A DNA stretch of 64,000 nucleotides from Tenacibaculum sp. 190130A14a (GTDB taxonomy: Bacteria; Bacteroidota; Bacteroidia; Flavobacteriales; Flavobacteriaceae). The notes beneath the pieces were generated by a model, which was not told the DNA's origin, ran no database searches, and saw only the letters and a program-made list of their open reading frames with translations. The number at the start of each line of letters is the position of its first letter. The first letter of the stretch is position 1. Position numbers and translations under genes: made by a program. The stretch spans positions 1,054,001 to 1,118,000 of the forward strand of contig NZ_OZ040189.1 in assembly GCF_964048965.1 (NCBI RefSeq), given 5' to 3'. This document shows positions 53,001 through 61,595 of this stretch, piece after piece.

Positions 53001-53290
53001 TCATTTTCTAAGGTTACATTTATTTGGTTTGAAGCACCAACTGTTCTCTCCGCATTTTTCATTCCGACAAATGAAAATACTAATACATCTCCATTTTTAG
53101 CTTGGATTGAATAATTACCATCAAAATCAGTTTCGGTACCTTGAGTCGTTCCTTTTTTAAAAATCGTAACCCCAGGTAAGGGACCAGATTCATCAGAAAC
53201 AGTACCAGAAATTGTTCTGTCTTGCGCAAAGGATATTTGCACAATAAACGCCAAAATAAGCGTTAGAATTCCATTAAACTTTGTTTTCAT
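50057..53290 (-). CDS. SusC/RagA family TonB-linked transporter (unit B)
   Basis: A 1077-residue outer-membrane transporter. Order: signal peptide (MKTKFNGILTLILAFIVQISFA-QD), carboxypeptidase-like regulatory domain (GTVSDESGPLPGVTIFKKG, GDVLVFSFVGM), SusC signature (NDNLLEEVVVVGYGT), plug (STIRIRGFGSVNGNRSPLYV, LKDATATAIYGSRGANGVIL), then the barrel ending SLGVRVKF. No N-terminal anti-sigma-contacting (STN) domain is present, so it is not a FecA-type transducer. It has its own leader after a terminator, so units A and B are separate transcripts. Confidence 0.95.
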   Translation of the reverse strand: MKTKFNGILTLILAFIVQISFAQDRTISGTVSDESGPLPGVTIFKKGTTQGTETDFDGNYSIQAKNGDVLVFSFVGMKNAERTVGASNQINVTLENDNLLEEVVVVGYGTTTKKAYTGTAKVVKTADIQAKSFTNVSQSLAGEAAGVNVINTTGQPGSTSTIRIRGFGSVNGNRSPLYVLDGVPFSGNLNSINPEDIASTTILKDATATAIYGSRGANGVILITTKGGKKNSSSIEVDVKTGVNFSFIPRYDVIRSSNDFIGLAWEAIYNQGNNRGVDPVAFANANLFGSIGINPDYNSWDTSDVSQLIDPATRSVRSGVGRRYLPEYWGDYSFQPSIRSEANVKMSGGGENGKYFTSIGYLDSKGYSVNSDYTRYSGRINLTQDVREWLTSNFNIGYAYSELNNNGQTSDSGNVFFLVDNMPSIYPVFERDANGNRIPDPVFGGFIYDIGRGRNFSGLTNGLADARNNIRREKRHEVNANVSFDVDLFENLKFKTQFGLQHNDRTRNIYSNPFFGVGVATEGSLSRRIIRSTTMNFLNMFTYTKEFGEHSITALAAHETNQNEFKLTNAAKNKVVLPGLLEFNNFIVTLPTTSYTNKSRLESYFAQANYSFKDTYYLSGSIRRDGSSRFLGSNKWDTFGSVGGAWIMTNENFLNNNKYLKFLKLKASYGIIGEQSGAGLFPGLTLHDINNASGEISYTESFVGNSALTWETSKMYQVGVESKISDFLDVNVDYYIKDTENLLFDKRLPISTGVAIVDVNEGVLRNSGLEFDINARIINKEDFKFSASINGEFLNNEIKEMPIDGTGQPKVIDIDGIFGRTAGRSLYDIYTREWAGVDPSNGAPLWYTYFYDANGDGVFNESQDDEVVNSLHEYQAEFPNRQLVRTTTSNSAVATRQFLNKSSIPTVRGGFRLNMTYKNFDISSQFVYSLGGYAYDAAYADMMDNDRVGSWNWHKNIFNRWQQPGDITNVPALTNGENDTSNPDRNITYNTANAASSRFVTKTDYLALNNVRIGYTVPSKYLEKSGISNLNIWMSGDNLFLLSAREGFNPTTSESGGSARYSYAPLTNISLGVRVKF

Positions 53291-53342
53291 TATCTAATAA
53301 TTTGAATTAATTAGGCGCTAAAATCTTAAAATATTCTTAAAG
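53281..53342. repeat. duplicated SusC leader, copy B
   Basis: About 60 bases around and upstream of the unit B SusC start match copy A (57662-57722) nearly base for base, including the ATG context, AATTTGAATTAATT-type block, a GCTAAAATCTTAAA block and a TCTTAAAG block (plus-strand sense). On the minus strand both copies place (G/T)TTG 19 bases before AGATTTTAG, a plausible variant promoter. The similarity continues into the first codons. Confidence 0.7.
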
Positions 53343-53370
53343 CCGCAAATTTTTGTTGTGTTAATTAACA

Positions 53371-53407
53371 AAAAAGCTTAGTATACATGGCATATACTAA
53401 GCTTTTT
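53371..53407 (-). terminator. terminator of SusC/SusD unit A
   Basis: A 15-bp perfect stem (53371-53385 with 53393-53407) with a 7-nt loop and T6 on the minus strand, 23 bases past the unit A SusD stop. Confidence 0.92.
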
Positions 53408-53429
53408 ATAATTCAAATTATTATTATTC

Positions 53430-54854
53430 TTAATGGAAAGGTAAAACCTGATCAGAAGTTTTATTTGCAACTAAGATTGCATTTAAATCTATAGTCGTAG
53501 TTGCTGTTTTGGCTACTGCATCGTATGTAATAGCATCTAAGTTAGCAATGTTTGAATTTATAAAAGAAGGAATTACTGGAGTTGTTCCAGGGTCTCCTGA
53601 GTTGATGTTTGGGTTTAAAGCAATTTCCTCTTCGAAAATAACTAATTTAACTCCCATATCAACAAGTCTCATACCTTCAGCTAAGAAAACTTCTTGTCTA
53701 GTTCTATAAATTAACTCTAAAGCTTCATCTTCTGTTGTAACAGCATCGATTTCAGCTACAGTTACAGAAGTACCAGAAATAGAAGGAACACTTACATTAC
53801 CAGCTTGACGATCTAACACTAAACCAGTTCTACCGTTAACTGTAATATCTGCTTTATCAGGTCTAGATCCTGGGTCGTTTTGAGTTCTACCTTCTACAGC
53901 ATCACTAAAGGTTCTTACTTCTCTAGTGTTTACTAAAGTTAATAAATCTTTTAAATTGTCTTTAGCAGCATTTAAATCCGTTGAAACATTTGCCTCAGCT
54001 AAAATTAAATATGCTTCTTCAGCTTTTAAATAGTGGATCGAAGGATCAGCACTTGCACTTAAGAAAGAATATTTAGGATCTAAAAAATCTAAAGTTGGAA
54101 GTGGTTGTAAATCGTCAAAAGTACCTCTTGCGAATAAAGCAGCTTCCATTACACTTACAGGACCACTACTACTAGCTTCGTCAAATCTAGCTTCTCTTGT
54201 GAAACTAGTACTTAAAGCTAAAGCGGCATTAGCAGCACTAACAGCCATTGTTCTATTACCTAAGAAGTAATATGCTCTTGCCTTAGCTAATTGGTAATCA
54301 GCTCTGTTGTTTAAAGCGATTGCGTCATCAAACTTTTGTACAGCTAAATTATAGTTGTCAGTTGAAGAAGCAGGAGCTCCAAGAGGTTCTTGTGGTAAGA
54401 ATGAGAAATACATTCCAGCATATAAATAAGACATTCCTTCAAAGAATAAAAAGTCAGCCTTAGTTGCATCAGTAGCTTCAGAATCGTTTGGTGCAACTTC
54501 ATTAGTACCAAACTTAGCTAATTCTCTTAAACGAGCAATATTACGTTGCGTATCTCTCATATCTGGATCTGTTATCCTAATATCAAGAGCATCCATAAAC
54601 TGGCTATAGAAAGTTTGTGTGTTTACAAAGTTGTCCGATCCAATTTCAGCTAAGATTACAGTTTCGTTTTGAACTAAAGACATTTGTCTTTCTACTCCTT
54701 GCAATAAAATTGCAGCAGAGTTAGGTTGTCCCACAACCGCTGATTCCGAGAAATTAGGGTTGGTTACCGTGGTAAAATCCACTACTTTATTAAAATCATT
54801 AGTACAGTTATATAAAAGTGCTAAAGATAATATTGGTATAAATATTTTTTTCAT
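53430..54854 (-). CDS. SusD/RagB family lipoprotein (unit A)
   Basis: A 474-residue lipoprotein (MKKIFIPILSLALLYNC). The SusD fold is indicated by helices DFLFFEGMSYLYAGMYFSF, NLAVQKFDDAIAL, AKARAYYFLGNRTMAVSAANAAL and KAEEAYLILAEANVSTDLNAA, and the C-terminal block EALELIYRTRQEVFLAEGMRLVDMG. It differs greatly from unit B SusD, so the two units probably serve different substrates. It starts 12 bases after the SusC stop. Confidence 0.88.
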   Translation of the reverse strand: MKKIFIPILSLALLYNCTNDFNKVVDFTTVTNPNFSESAVVGQPNSAAILLQGVERQMSLVQNETVILAEIGSDNFVNTQTFYSQFMDALDIRITDPDMRDTQRNIARLRELAKFGTNEVAPNDSEATDATKADFLFFEGMSYLYAGMYFSFLPQEPLGAPASSTDNYNLAVQKFDDAIALNNRADYQLAKARAYYFLGNRTMAVSAANAALALSTSFTREARFDEASSSGPVSVMEAALFARGTFDDLQPLPTLDFLDPKYSFLSASADPSIHYLKAEEAYLILAEANVSTDLNAAKDNLKDLLTLVNTREVRTFSDAVEGRTQNDPGSRPDKADITVNGRTGLVLDRQAGNVSVPSISGTSVTVAEIDAVTTEDEALELIYRTRQEVFLAEGMRLVDMGVKLVIFEEEIALNPNINSGDPGTTPVIPSFINSNIANLDAITYDAVAKTATTTIDLNAILVANKTSDQVLPFH

Positions 54855-54866
54855 TTTTTTCTAGAT

Positions 54867-57671
54867 TTAAAATTGGAATTTAAGAGAGGTCATGTAAATT
54901 CTTGGAGCAGACTCGGTACCGTATGCGAAACCACCAGTAGCGAAACCATTTTGAGCTCCTACACCAGATCCAGTTGTTTCAGGATCAAAGTTACCAGCTG
55001 TCCAGTTGAATGGATTTGTAACGTTGAATCCTACAGTAACGTTTTTGAATAAACTTAAAGTTTCACCAAAGCTATAAGATAAACCAATGTTTCTGATTTT
55101 AACAAAGTCAGAATCAAATACGAAATAGTTTACATAGTTAAATGGAGAAGTTGTTCCAACTAAGTCTGCTGGAATTCCAGTGTTGTCATGTCCTCTTAAG
55201 TGTCTTAATAAGAAACTTAAATCTACAGATTTACCTCCGAATTGGTAGTCTCCAGACATAAAGAAGTTAAACTTCTTGTAAGAATAGTTTAAGCTGAAAG
55301 ATCCAAAGTGAGGAGCGTAAGTATCACCTAAGAAAGAATTTCTTTCAAAGTTGTAAGAACCATCTGATTGTCTAACTGCAGCAGTACCTCTTAAGTATCC
55401 TAAAGAAAGTCCCTCGTCAACACGAGATCCAATTACTGTAAATCCACCAACGATAAATCCTGGAGCACCTCCTGTACTTGTAACAACGTTATTGTTTTTG
55501 TTATAAGAAGCATTAAAGTTTAATGTATGATCTTCAGTTTGAACAAGTGTAGAAGATAATTCAAATTCCCAACCAGTGTTTTCAATTTCACCAATGTTTG
55601 TAGTTTGGCTTAATTGTCCAGTAGATTGTGCTAAGTTAGGGTCAAATAAAGCATCAGTAGTAATACCTCTATAGTAAGTAGCACCTAAGTTTAATCTGTT
55701 GTTGAAGAAACCTAAGTCTAAACCAAATTCAGTAGTAGCTACTTTTTCAGAAACTAAGTTAGGGTTTCCTGGGTTTCCGAATGTAAATGCTGGAACTCCA
55801 AAGAAAGTGTTTAATGTGAAGGTTTTATCCTCAGCAAAAGCTCTTGGGAATAATGTAGCTTCACCATAGTTAGCTCTTAATCTAATGTTAGATACAGTCT
55901 CGTTAAAAGAAAGATCATTGTAGAAATCGTGATCTGAAAGATTATAAGTAAGACCAACTTTAGGTAAGAAACGAGTTACAGCCGCAGGACCTGCAGATGT
56001 GTTTTGGTCAATTCTACCTCCTATTTCTAAATAAGCAACATCATAGATACCAATGTTTTCTAAGAAATATAAACCGTAGTTTGCATTCTCTAAAATTTGA
56101 TCTTCAATTTCTTTAGTAGGATAGTTTTGTACTAAGAAAGAACCATCAACCCCTCCAGAACCACTAAGTCTAGATTGTCTATCTGAAGTTCTAAAGAACT
56201 GTCCACCTAATATGGTTACAAAAGAAAAGTTTTCTAAGTCAAACTTGTGTGTAAAGTTTAAGTCAGCCGTAGTAGTAAAAGAACTTCTTAAAGAACGAGT
56301 AATTGTACCTCTATCAGTTGTTCCAGGAGCTTCTGCACCTAATGCAACTAAAAGTGCGTTTGAATTTCTTTGTTGGTTTTGAGAATTTCTTGAATCAATA
56401 CCAATCGTAGCATTTACTTGTAAGTTATCTAAGATATCGTAAGTAAATTTGTTAGAGTTTGTGAAACGGTGAATGAATCTTTCGATGTCAACTAATTTAC
56501 CAATTTCTTGTGCTCTTGCTTTTTCAGCAGCCCATTGAGCGTCTGTTAATTCGTCTAAGTTTCCTCTTCCTGCACCTTCAAAAGCAGAGAATCTAGAGAA
56601 ACTTGTGTTTGCGTTAAAGTCAGTGTTAGCGTCAAAACCTACATAAGAGAATGATCCACTATACTTCAATTTCTCATTTAATTTTGCATTTAAACCAAAC
56701 GATAAAGATCTTTTAATTTGTTCGTTGTAGTCATTGAAACTATCATCGTGATATAAGCTTCCTGAGAAGTTATAAGTTACATTTTCGCTACCTCCATTGA
56801 TTCCTACTTTATATTCTTGAGCAACACCAGGCTTAAAAAGAGCCTCTGCAGTTCTGTCATATTTTAAGAAGTCTTTAGTTGCGCTAATTACACCTAATCT
56901 AGATTCGAAAAAGAAGTTAGCTCTACCAGCTTTACCTTTTTTAGTAATGATTTGGATAACACCATTTGCAGCATCAGCTCCATATAATGTAGTAGCAGCA
57001 CCCCCTTTGATATATTCAATTTTTTCAATTGATTCAGCTGGGATATCTGCAAGAGCAGAAACGTTTGCCCCTCCAGTTCCAATTCCTAAAGTTGGATTTG
57101 AGTTTAAGTTATCAACTCTAACTCCATCTACAATGATTACTGGTGTAGCAGAAGTAGAAGCTGAAATAGGACCTCTTGTTCTAATTAAAGCAGTTGTACC
57201 AGGTTGTCCTGAACTCAATCTAATTTGAGCACTTGGAGTAGTAGACTGTAATAATTGGTCTATTTGATTTCCTGGAAGTTTTTCAATATCCTTAGAAGAT
57301 AAAACATCTACCTTAGTAGATAGTCTTTTTCTTTCAATACCAGAACCCTGTCCTGTAATGATAATCTCATCTAAAACATTGTCTTCCTCCATTGAGATGT
57401 TCATTGTTGATTCATTACCAATTGTCTTTTCCACTGTTTTCATACCAATAAAGCTAAACTGAATAATATCTCCAGTATTTGCTTTTATAGAGTAGTTACC
57501 ATCAAAATCAGTTTCAGTACCCTTGTTGGTGTTTTTGATTAAGACTGTAACGCCTGGTAAAGGACCAGAATCATTCGAAACTGTTCCCGAAATTGTTTTT
57601 TCTTGAGCAAATGTTATTTGTACAAGTAACGTTAGAATAAACGTTAAAATTCCATTAAACTTTGTTTTCAT
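54867..57671 (-). CDS. SusC/RagA family TonB-linked transporter (unit A)
   Basis: A 934-residue transporter with signal peptide (MKTKFNGILTFILTLLVQITFA-QE), carboxypeptidase-like regulatory domain (SGPLPGVTVLIKNTNKG, IIQFSFIGM), SusC-like transition (DNVLDEIIITGQGSG), plug (TALIRTRGPISASTSATPVI, ESIEKIEYIKGGAATTLYGAD) and a barrel ending MTSLKFQF. It is shorter than unit B and has a divergent plug lacking the usual GYGT wording. The first 30 residues are almost the same as unit B, while the barrel is not, suggesting a shared or copied expression and export module. Confidence 0.93.
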   Translation of the reverse strand: MKTKFNGILTFILTLLVQITFAQEKTISGTVSNDSGPLPGVTVLIKNTNKGTETDFDGNYSIKANTGDIIQFSFIGMKTVEKTIGNESTMNISMEEDNVLDEIIITGQGSGIERKRLSTKVDVLSSKDIEKLPGNQIDQLLQSTTPSAQIRLSSGQPGTTALIRTRGPISASTSATPVIIVDGVRVDNLNSNPTLGIGTGGANVSALADIPAESIEKIEYIKGGAATTLYGADAANGVIQIITKKGKAGRANFFFESRLGVISATKDFLKYDRTAEALFKPGVAQEYKVGINGGSENVTYNFSGSLYHDDSFNDYNEQIKRSLSFGLNAKLNEKLKYSGSFSYVGFDANTDFNANTSFSRFSAFEGAGRGNLDELTDAQWAAEKARAQEIGKLVDIERFIHRFTNSNKFTYDILDNLQVNATIGIDSRNSQNQQRNSNALLVALGAEAPGTTDRGTITRSLRSSFTTTADLNFTHKFDLENFSFVTILGGQFFRTSDRQSRLSGSGGVDGSFLVQNYPTKEIEDQILENANYGLYFLENIGIYDVAYLEIGGRIDQNTSAGPAAVTRFLPKVGLTYNLSDHDFYNDLSFNETVSNIRLRANYGEATLFPRAFAEDKTFTLNTFFGVPAFTFGNPGNPNLVSEKVATTEFGLDLGFFNNRLNLGATYYRGITTDALFDPNLAQSTGQLSQTTNIGEIENTGWEFELSSTLVQTEDHTLNFNASYNKNNNVVTSTGGAPGFIVGGFTVIGSRVDEGLSLGYLRGTAAVRQSDGSYNFERNSFLGDTYAPHFGSFSLNYSYKKFNFFMSGDYQFGGKSVDLSFLLRHLRGHDNTGIPADLVGTTSPFNYVNYFVFDSDFVKIRNIGLSYSFGETLSLFKNVTVGFNVTNPFNWTAGNFDPETTGSGVGAQNGFATGGFAYGTESAPRIYMTSLKFQF

Positions 57672-57722
57672 TTTATAATTATTTGAATTAATTGCCGCTA
57701 AAATCTTAAATATTTCTTAAAG
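57662..57722. repeat. duplicated SusC leader, copy A
   Basis: Partner of 53281-53342. Conserved elements are the leader next to the ATG and the (plus-strand) GCTAAAATCTTAAA block, with only scattered changes across about 60 bases. Confidence 0.7.
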
Positions 57723-57768
57723 GAACAACTATTTTGTTAAAAAAATACTAAAAGCCTTTTAGCTTGTT

Positions 57769-57788
57769 ATCCCCCGTTAGTTGGGGAT
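57769..57788. promoter_or_regulatory. GC-rich inverted repeat in the divergent region
   Basis: ATCCCC/GGGGAT arms (57769-57774 and 57783-57788) around an 8-base centre, in otherwise AT-rich DNA, about 100 bases from both the unit A SusC start and the rpsL -33 element. It could be an operator or an RNA hairpin. The rest of the 309-base gap 57672-57980 holds the SusC leader repeat and the rpsL promoter, and nothing else I recognise. Confidence 0.35.
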
Positions 57789-57890
57789 TTATGGTTAAAC
57801 TTACATAGATGTTTTATTTTAAACAAAAGGGTTGTTTTTTGTTAAATTTTCTTAATATGTTTTTTGTGTTTGAAAAATAAAGCGCTGATA

Positions 57891-57921
57891 TTTGATTAAT
57901 TATAAAATAATTGTACATTTG
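57891..57921 (+). promoter_or_regulatory. rpsL (str operon) promoter
   Basis: TTTG at 57891-57894, a 19-base spacer and TACATTTG at 57914-57921: an exact Bacteroidota promoter. The transcript would start near 57927, and its first bases can form a 6-bp hairpin, ACTCTT/AAGAGT (57926-57941). Confidence 0.8.
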
Positions 57922-57980
57922 CAAACTCTTAAAAAAGAGTATAATTAATAGTACAAACGAAAAATTAGTAACAATTTAGT

Positions 57981-58361
57981 ATGCCAACTATTCAACAATT
58001 AGTTCGTAAAGGAAGAACCAAAATGACTAAGAAGAGTAAATCGGCTGCTTTGACGTCTTGTCCGCAAAGACGTGGAGTTTGTACGCGTGTGTATACCACT
58101 ACACCTAAGAAACCTAATTCAGCAATGCGTAAAGTAGCGCGTGTTAGGTTAACTAACGGTAATGAGATCAACGCGTATATTCCAGGTGAAGGACATAATC
58201 TTCAGGAGCACTCGATAGTATTAGTCAGAGGTGGAAGGGTAAAAGATTTACCAGGTGTTAAATATCACATTGTACGTGGTGCATTAGATACTGCAGGTGT
58301 TGAGGGAAGAACTCAACGTAGGTCTAAGTACGGTGCAAAACGCCCTAAAGACAAAAAGTAA
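57981..58361 (+). CDS. rpsL: 30S ribosomal protein S12
   Basis: A 126-residue decoding-centre protein. It has the conserved start ([14 protein letters not shown]), the universally conserved [20 protein letters not shown], then [20 protein letters not shown] and [12 protein letters not shown]. The lysines in TPKKPN and GRVKDLPG, positions where changes give streptomycin resistance, are the wild-type residues. It is the first gene of the str operon, 31 bases before rpsG. Confidence 0.99.
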   Translation: MPTIQQLVRKGRTKMTKKSKSAALTSCPQRRGVCTRVYTTTPKKPNSAMRKVARVRLTNGNEINAYIPGEGHNLQEHSIVLVRGGRVKDLPGVKYHIVRGALDTAGVEGRTQRRSKYGAKRPKDKK

Positions 58362-58392
58362 AAATTAGTAGTAACTTTTTTAATGTAGAGAC

Positions 58393-58869
58393 ATGAGAAA
58401 AAGAAGAGCTAAAAAAAGAGTTTTGTTACCGGACCCAAGGTTTAATGACCAATTAGTTACACGTTTTGTGAATAACTTAATGTGGGATGGTAAGAAATCT
58501 GTAGCATTCAAAGTTTTTTACGATGCAATGGATATCGTAAATGAAAAGAAAACTGACGAAGAAAAGTCGGCTTTAGAAGTATGGAAAGATGGTTTGTCTA
58601 ACGTAATGCCACATGTAGAGGTGCGTTCTCGTCGTGTAGGTGGTGCAACATTCCAAATTCCAATGCAAATTCGTCCAGATCGTAAAGTTTCAATGGCGAT
58701 CAAATGGATGATTTCTTATGCGCGTAAGCGTAATGAAAAAACAATGGCACAACGTTTAGCATCAGAGATTTTAGCTGCTGCTAAAGAAGAAGGTGCTGCT
58801 GTTAAGAAAAGAGTAGATACTCATAAAATGGCTGAGGCTAACAAGGCATTCTCACACTTTAGATTTTAA
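58393..58869 (+). CDS. rpsG: 30S ribosomal protein S7
   Basis: A 158-residue small-subunit head assembly protein: [72 protein letters not shown] and the C-terminal [14 protein letters not shown]. It is the standard neighbour of rpsL and fusA, with fusA starting 5 bases later. Confidence 0.99.
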   Translation: MRKRRAKKRVLLPDPRFNDQLVTRFVNNLMWDGKKSVAFKVFYDAMDIVNEKKTDEEKSALEVWKDGLSNVMPHVEVRSRRVGGATFQIPMQIRPDRKVSMAIKWMISYARKRNEKTMAQRLASEILAAAKEEGAAVKKRVDTHKMAEANKAFSHFRF

Positions 58870-58874
58870 TAACA

Positions 58875-60992
58875 ATGGCTAGAGATTTAAAATTTACAAG
58901 AAATATTGGTATTGCTGCTCATATTGATGCAGGAAAAACTACAACTACTGAGCGTATCTTGTTTTATACAGGAGTTTCTCATAAAATTGGAGAAGTGCAT
59001 GATGGTGCTTCTACAATGGACTGGATGGAGCAAGAAGCAGAAAGAGGTATTACAATTACTTCTGCTGCAACTACTTGTGAGTGGAAGTTCCCGATTGAAA
59101 ATGGACAACCAACTCCTGATACTAAAGGATATCACTTTAATATAATTGATACTCCTGGGCACGTTGACTTTACTGTAGAGGTAAACCGTTCATTACGTGT
59201 ATTAGATGGTTTAGTATTCTTATTCTCAGCTGTTGATGGTGTAGAGCCTCAATCAGAAACAAACTGGCGTTTAGCAGATAACTATAAAGTACCTCGTATT
59301 GGATTTGTTAATAAGATGGACCGTCAAGGGTCTAACTTCTTAGCAGTATGTCAGCAGGTAAAAGATATGTTAAAGTCGAATGCAGTGCCAATCGTATTAA
59401 ATATTGGTGATGAAGCAGACTTTAAAGGAATTGTAGATTTAGTAAAGAACCGTGCTATTGTTTGGCATGATGATAATTTCGGATCTACTTTTGATATCGT
59501 TGATATTCCAGAAGATTTAAAAGAAGAAGCTGCTGAGTTAAGAGCTAAGTTAATCGAAGAGGTTGCTGCTTATGACGAGAATTTATTAGAGAAGTTCATG
59601 GAGGATGAGAACTCTATTACAGAAGAGGAAGTACACGCTGCTTTACGTGCTGCTGTAATGGATATGTCTATTATTCCTATGGTTTGTGGATCGGCATTTA
59701 AAAACAAAGGTGTTCAGTTCTTATTAGATGCTGTTTGTCGTTATTTACCTTCTCCAACAGATAAAGAAGCAATTATTGGTACTGATCCTGATACAGGAGA
59801 AGAGATTGCTCGTAAGCCAGATGTAAAGGAGCCTTTCTCGGCTTTAGCATTTAAGATTGCAACAGATCCTTTCGTAGGACGTTTAGCATTCTTCCGTGCA
59901 TATTCTGGACGTTTAGATGCAGGTTCATACGTGTTAAATAATCGTTCTGGTAAGAAAGAGCGTATTTCTCGTATTTACCAAATGCACTCTAACAAGCAAA
60001 ATGCTATCGATTTTATTGAGGCAGGAGATATTGGAGCTGCTGTAGGATTTAAAGATATCAAAACAGGAGATACTTTATCTGCAGAAAAAGCACCAATCGT
60101 ATTAGAATCAATGGATTTCCCTGATCCAGTAATTGGTATCGCTGTTGAGCCAAAGACTAAGGGAGATGTAGATAAATTAGGTATGGCTTTAGCTAAATTA
60201 GCTGAGGAGGATCCAACGTTTACGGTAAAAACTGACGAAGCTTCTGGTCAAACAGTAATTTCAGGAATGGGTGAGTTACACTTAGATATTATTGTAGATC
60301 GTTTAAAGCGTGAGTTTAAAGTAGAGGTAAACCAAGGTCAACCACAAGTAGAGTACAAAGAAGCAATTACTGCTACTGCAGAGCACAGAGAGGTTTATAA
60401 GAAGCAATCTGGTGGACGTGGTAAGTTTGCTGATATCGTATTCAAAATGGAGCCAGCTGAAGAAGGTAAGCAAGGTTTAGAGTTCGAATCTATCATTAAA
60501 GGTGGAAACGTTCCTAAAGAATTTGTTCCTTCAGTAGAGAAAGGTTTCAAAGAAGCAATGAAGAATGGTCCATTAGCAGGATATGAAATGGATGCAATGA
60601 AAGTAACATTAGTAGATGGTTCTTTCCACCCTGTAGATTCTGATCAATTATCATTCGAATTAGCTGCAAAAATGGGTTACAAAGCTGCTGCTAAAGCTGC
60701 AAGAGCTGTGATCATGGAGCCAATGATGAAGTTAGAGGTGTTAACTCCAGAAGAAAATATGGGTGACATCGTAGGTGACTTAAACAGAAGACGTGGTCAA
60801 GTAAACGATATGAGTGATCGTTCTGGATCTAAAGTAGTAAAAGCTATCGTTCCATTATCGGAAATGTTTGGTTATGTAACTTCTTTACGTACATTATCTT
60901 CTGGTAGAGCAACATCTACTATGGAATTCTCTCACTATGCAGAGACTCCTTCAAATATTGCAGAGGAAGTAATCGCTAATGCTAAAGGTTAA
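58875..60992 (+). CDS. fusA: translation elongation factor G
   Basis: A 705-residue translocation GTPase. G1 is [16 protein letters not shown]3 is [11 protein letters not shown] and G4 is VNKMDRQG; domains II-V follow, with the domain IV segment [16 protein letters not shown] and the C-terminal domain ([22 protein letters not shown]). Bacteroidota carry several EF-G paralogues, and position in the str operon makes this the main one. rpsJ begins 5 bases after its stop; tuf is not in the window. Confidence 0.98.
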   Translation: MARDLKFTRNIGIAAHIDAGKTTTTERILFYTGVSHKIGEVHDGASTMDWMEQEAERGITITSAATTCEWKFPIENGQPTPDTKGYHFNIIDTPGHVDFTVEVNRSLRVLDGLVFLFSAVDGVEPQSETNWRLADNYKVPRIGFVNKMDRQGSNFLAVCQQVKDMLKSNAVPIVLNIGDEADFKGIVDLVKNRAIVWHDDNFGSTFDIVDIPEDLKEEAAELRAKLIEEVAAYDENLLEKFMEDENSITEEEVHAALRAAVMDMSIIPMVCGSAFKNKGVQFLLDAVCRYLPSPTDKEAIIGTDPDTGEEIARKPDVKEPFSALAFKIATDPFVGRLAFFRAYSGRLDAGSYVLNNRSGKKERISRIYQMHSNKQNAIDFIEAGDIGAAVGFKDIKTGDTLSAEKAPIVLESMDFPDPVIGIAVEPKTKGDVDKLGMALAKLAEEDPTFTVKTDEASGQTVISGMGELHLDIIVDRLKREFKVEVNQGQPQVEYKEAITATAEHREVYKKQSGGRGKFADIVFKMEPAEEGKQGLEFESIIKGGNVPKEFVPSVEKGFKEAMKNGPLAGYEMDAMKVTLVDGSFHPVDSDQLSFELAAKMGYKAAAKAARAVIMEPMMKLEVLTPEENMGDIVGDLNRRRGQVNDMSDRSGSKVVKAIVPLSEMFGYVTSLRTLSSGRATSTMEFSHYAETPSNIAEEVIANAKG

Positions 60993-60997
60993 TTAAG

Positions 60998-61303
60998 ATG
61001 AGTCAAAAAATTAGAATAAAATTAAAATCTTACGATTATAATTTAGTAGATAAGTCTGCTGAGAAAATCGTTAAGACAGTAAAAAGTACTGGAGCGGTTG
61101 TTAACGGACCAATTCCATTACCAACTCATAAAAAGATTTTTACAGTATTACGTTCACCACACGTAAACAAAAAATCTAGAGAACAATTTCAATTATCTGC
61201 TTACAAGCGTTTGTTAGATATCTATAGTTCTTCTTCGAAAACTATTGATGCTTTAATGAAACTTGAATTACCAAGTGGAGTTGAAGTTGAGATTAAGGTA
61301 TAA
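60998..61303 (+). CDS. rpsJ: 30S ribosomal protein S10
   Basis: A 101-residue protein with the standard blocks [49 protein letters not shown] and [11 protein letters not shown]. In E. coli it heads the S10 operon; here it is the last gene of the str transcript, 5 bases after fusA and cut off from rplC by a terminator. Confidence 0.99.
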   Translation: MSQKIRIKLKSYDYNLVDKSAEKIVKTVKSTGAVVNGPIPLPTHKKIFTVLRSPHVNKKSREQFQLSAYKRLLDIYSSSSKTIDALMKLELPSGVEVEIKV

Positions 61304-61312
61304 GTAAATGAT

Positions 61313-61349
61313 AACTTTCGGTTTAATTTTGTTAAACCGAAAGTTTTTT
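61313..61349 (+). terminator. terminator between rpsJ and rplC
   Basis: A 13-14-bp stem (61313-61325 with 61333-61345) followed by a T6 run, 9 bases after the rpsJ stop. Its loop holds the -33 element of the next promoter. Confidence 0.88.
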
Positions 61350-61358
61350 ATACTTTTG
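61328..61358 (+). promoter_or_regulatory. rplC operon promoter embedded in the terminator
   Basis: TTTG at 61328-61331 lies in the terminator loop; then a 19-base spacer made of the right arm and T run; then TACTTTTG at 61351-61358, an exact TAnnTTTG. Predicted start of transcription is near 61363. Confidence 0.8.
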
Positions 61359-61363
61359 CACCC

Positions 61364-61595
61364 GAATTAGGATTCAGGGTGTAATTTTATATGCTGAATT
61401 TGAATTCAGTAAGACATGTCCGGAGGGTTTCGCGAAGGAAAAATGGAAAAACACTTAAGAGCTAAGCTAAATGTGTTTTATGCTCTTTTTTTTTGAGAGA
61501 AATTTCGGAAGTCTAAAAAATGAAACTTTAGTTTCAAATAATAATTATTAATTGACGCGCTGGATAAATAAATCTATCGTCTAAAACAAACAAAT
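61364..61595 (+). promoter_or_regulatory. structured 5' leader of the rplC operon (putative attenuator)
   Basis: About 230 bases with no ORF that I support. Pairings seen: GAATT...ATTCAG (61364-61376) with CTGAAT...AATTC (61394-61407); AAAACAC (61448-61454) with GTGTTTT (61473-61479); AAGAGC (61457-61462) with GCTCTT (61482-61487) followed by T9. The last two interleave, so they exclude each other or make a tight pseudoknot; the second looks like an intrinsic terminator. A further hairpin is TGAAAC/GTTTCA (61521-61536). Because rplD (L4) is the second gene, L4-type feedback is a natural idea, but the binding protein is unknown. Confidence 0.5.

Noticed and set aside
56947..57228. Plus-strand ORF inside the unit A SusC gene
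   Set aside because: It is the mirror of conserved plug-domain codons and has no start context or family match.
58887..59162. Antisense ORF within fusA
   Set aside because: It is opposite the highly conserved GTPase domain of EF-G and has no protein-like features.
61447..61494. H-type pseudoknot in the rplC leader
   Set aside because: The stem order fits, but the 2-base joint at 61480-61481 is too short to span the 7-bp stem, so mutually exclusive stems are preferred.
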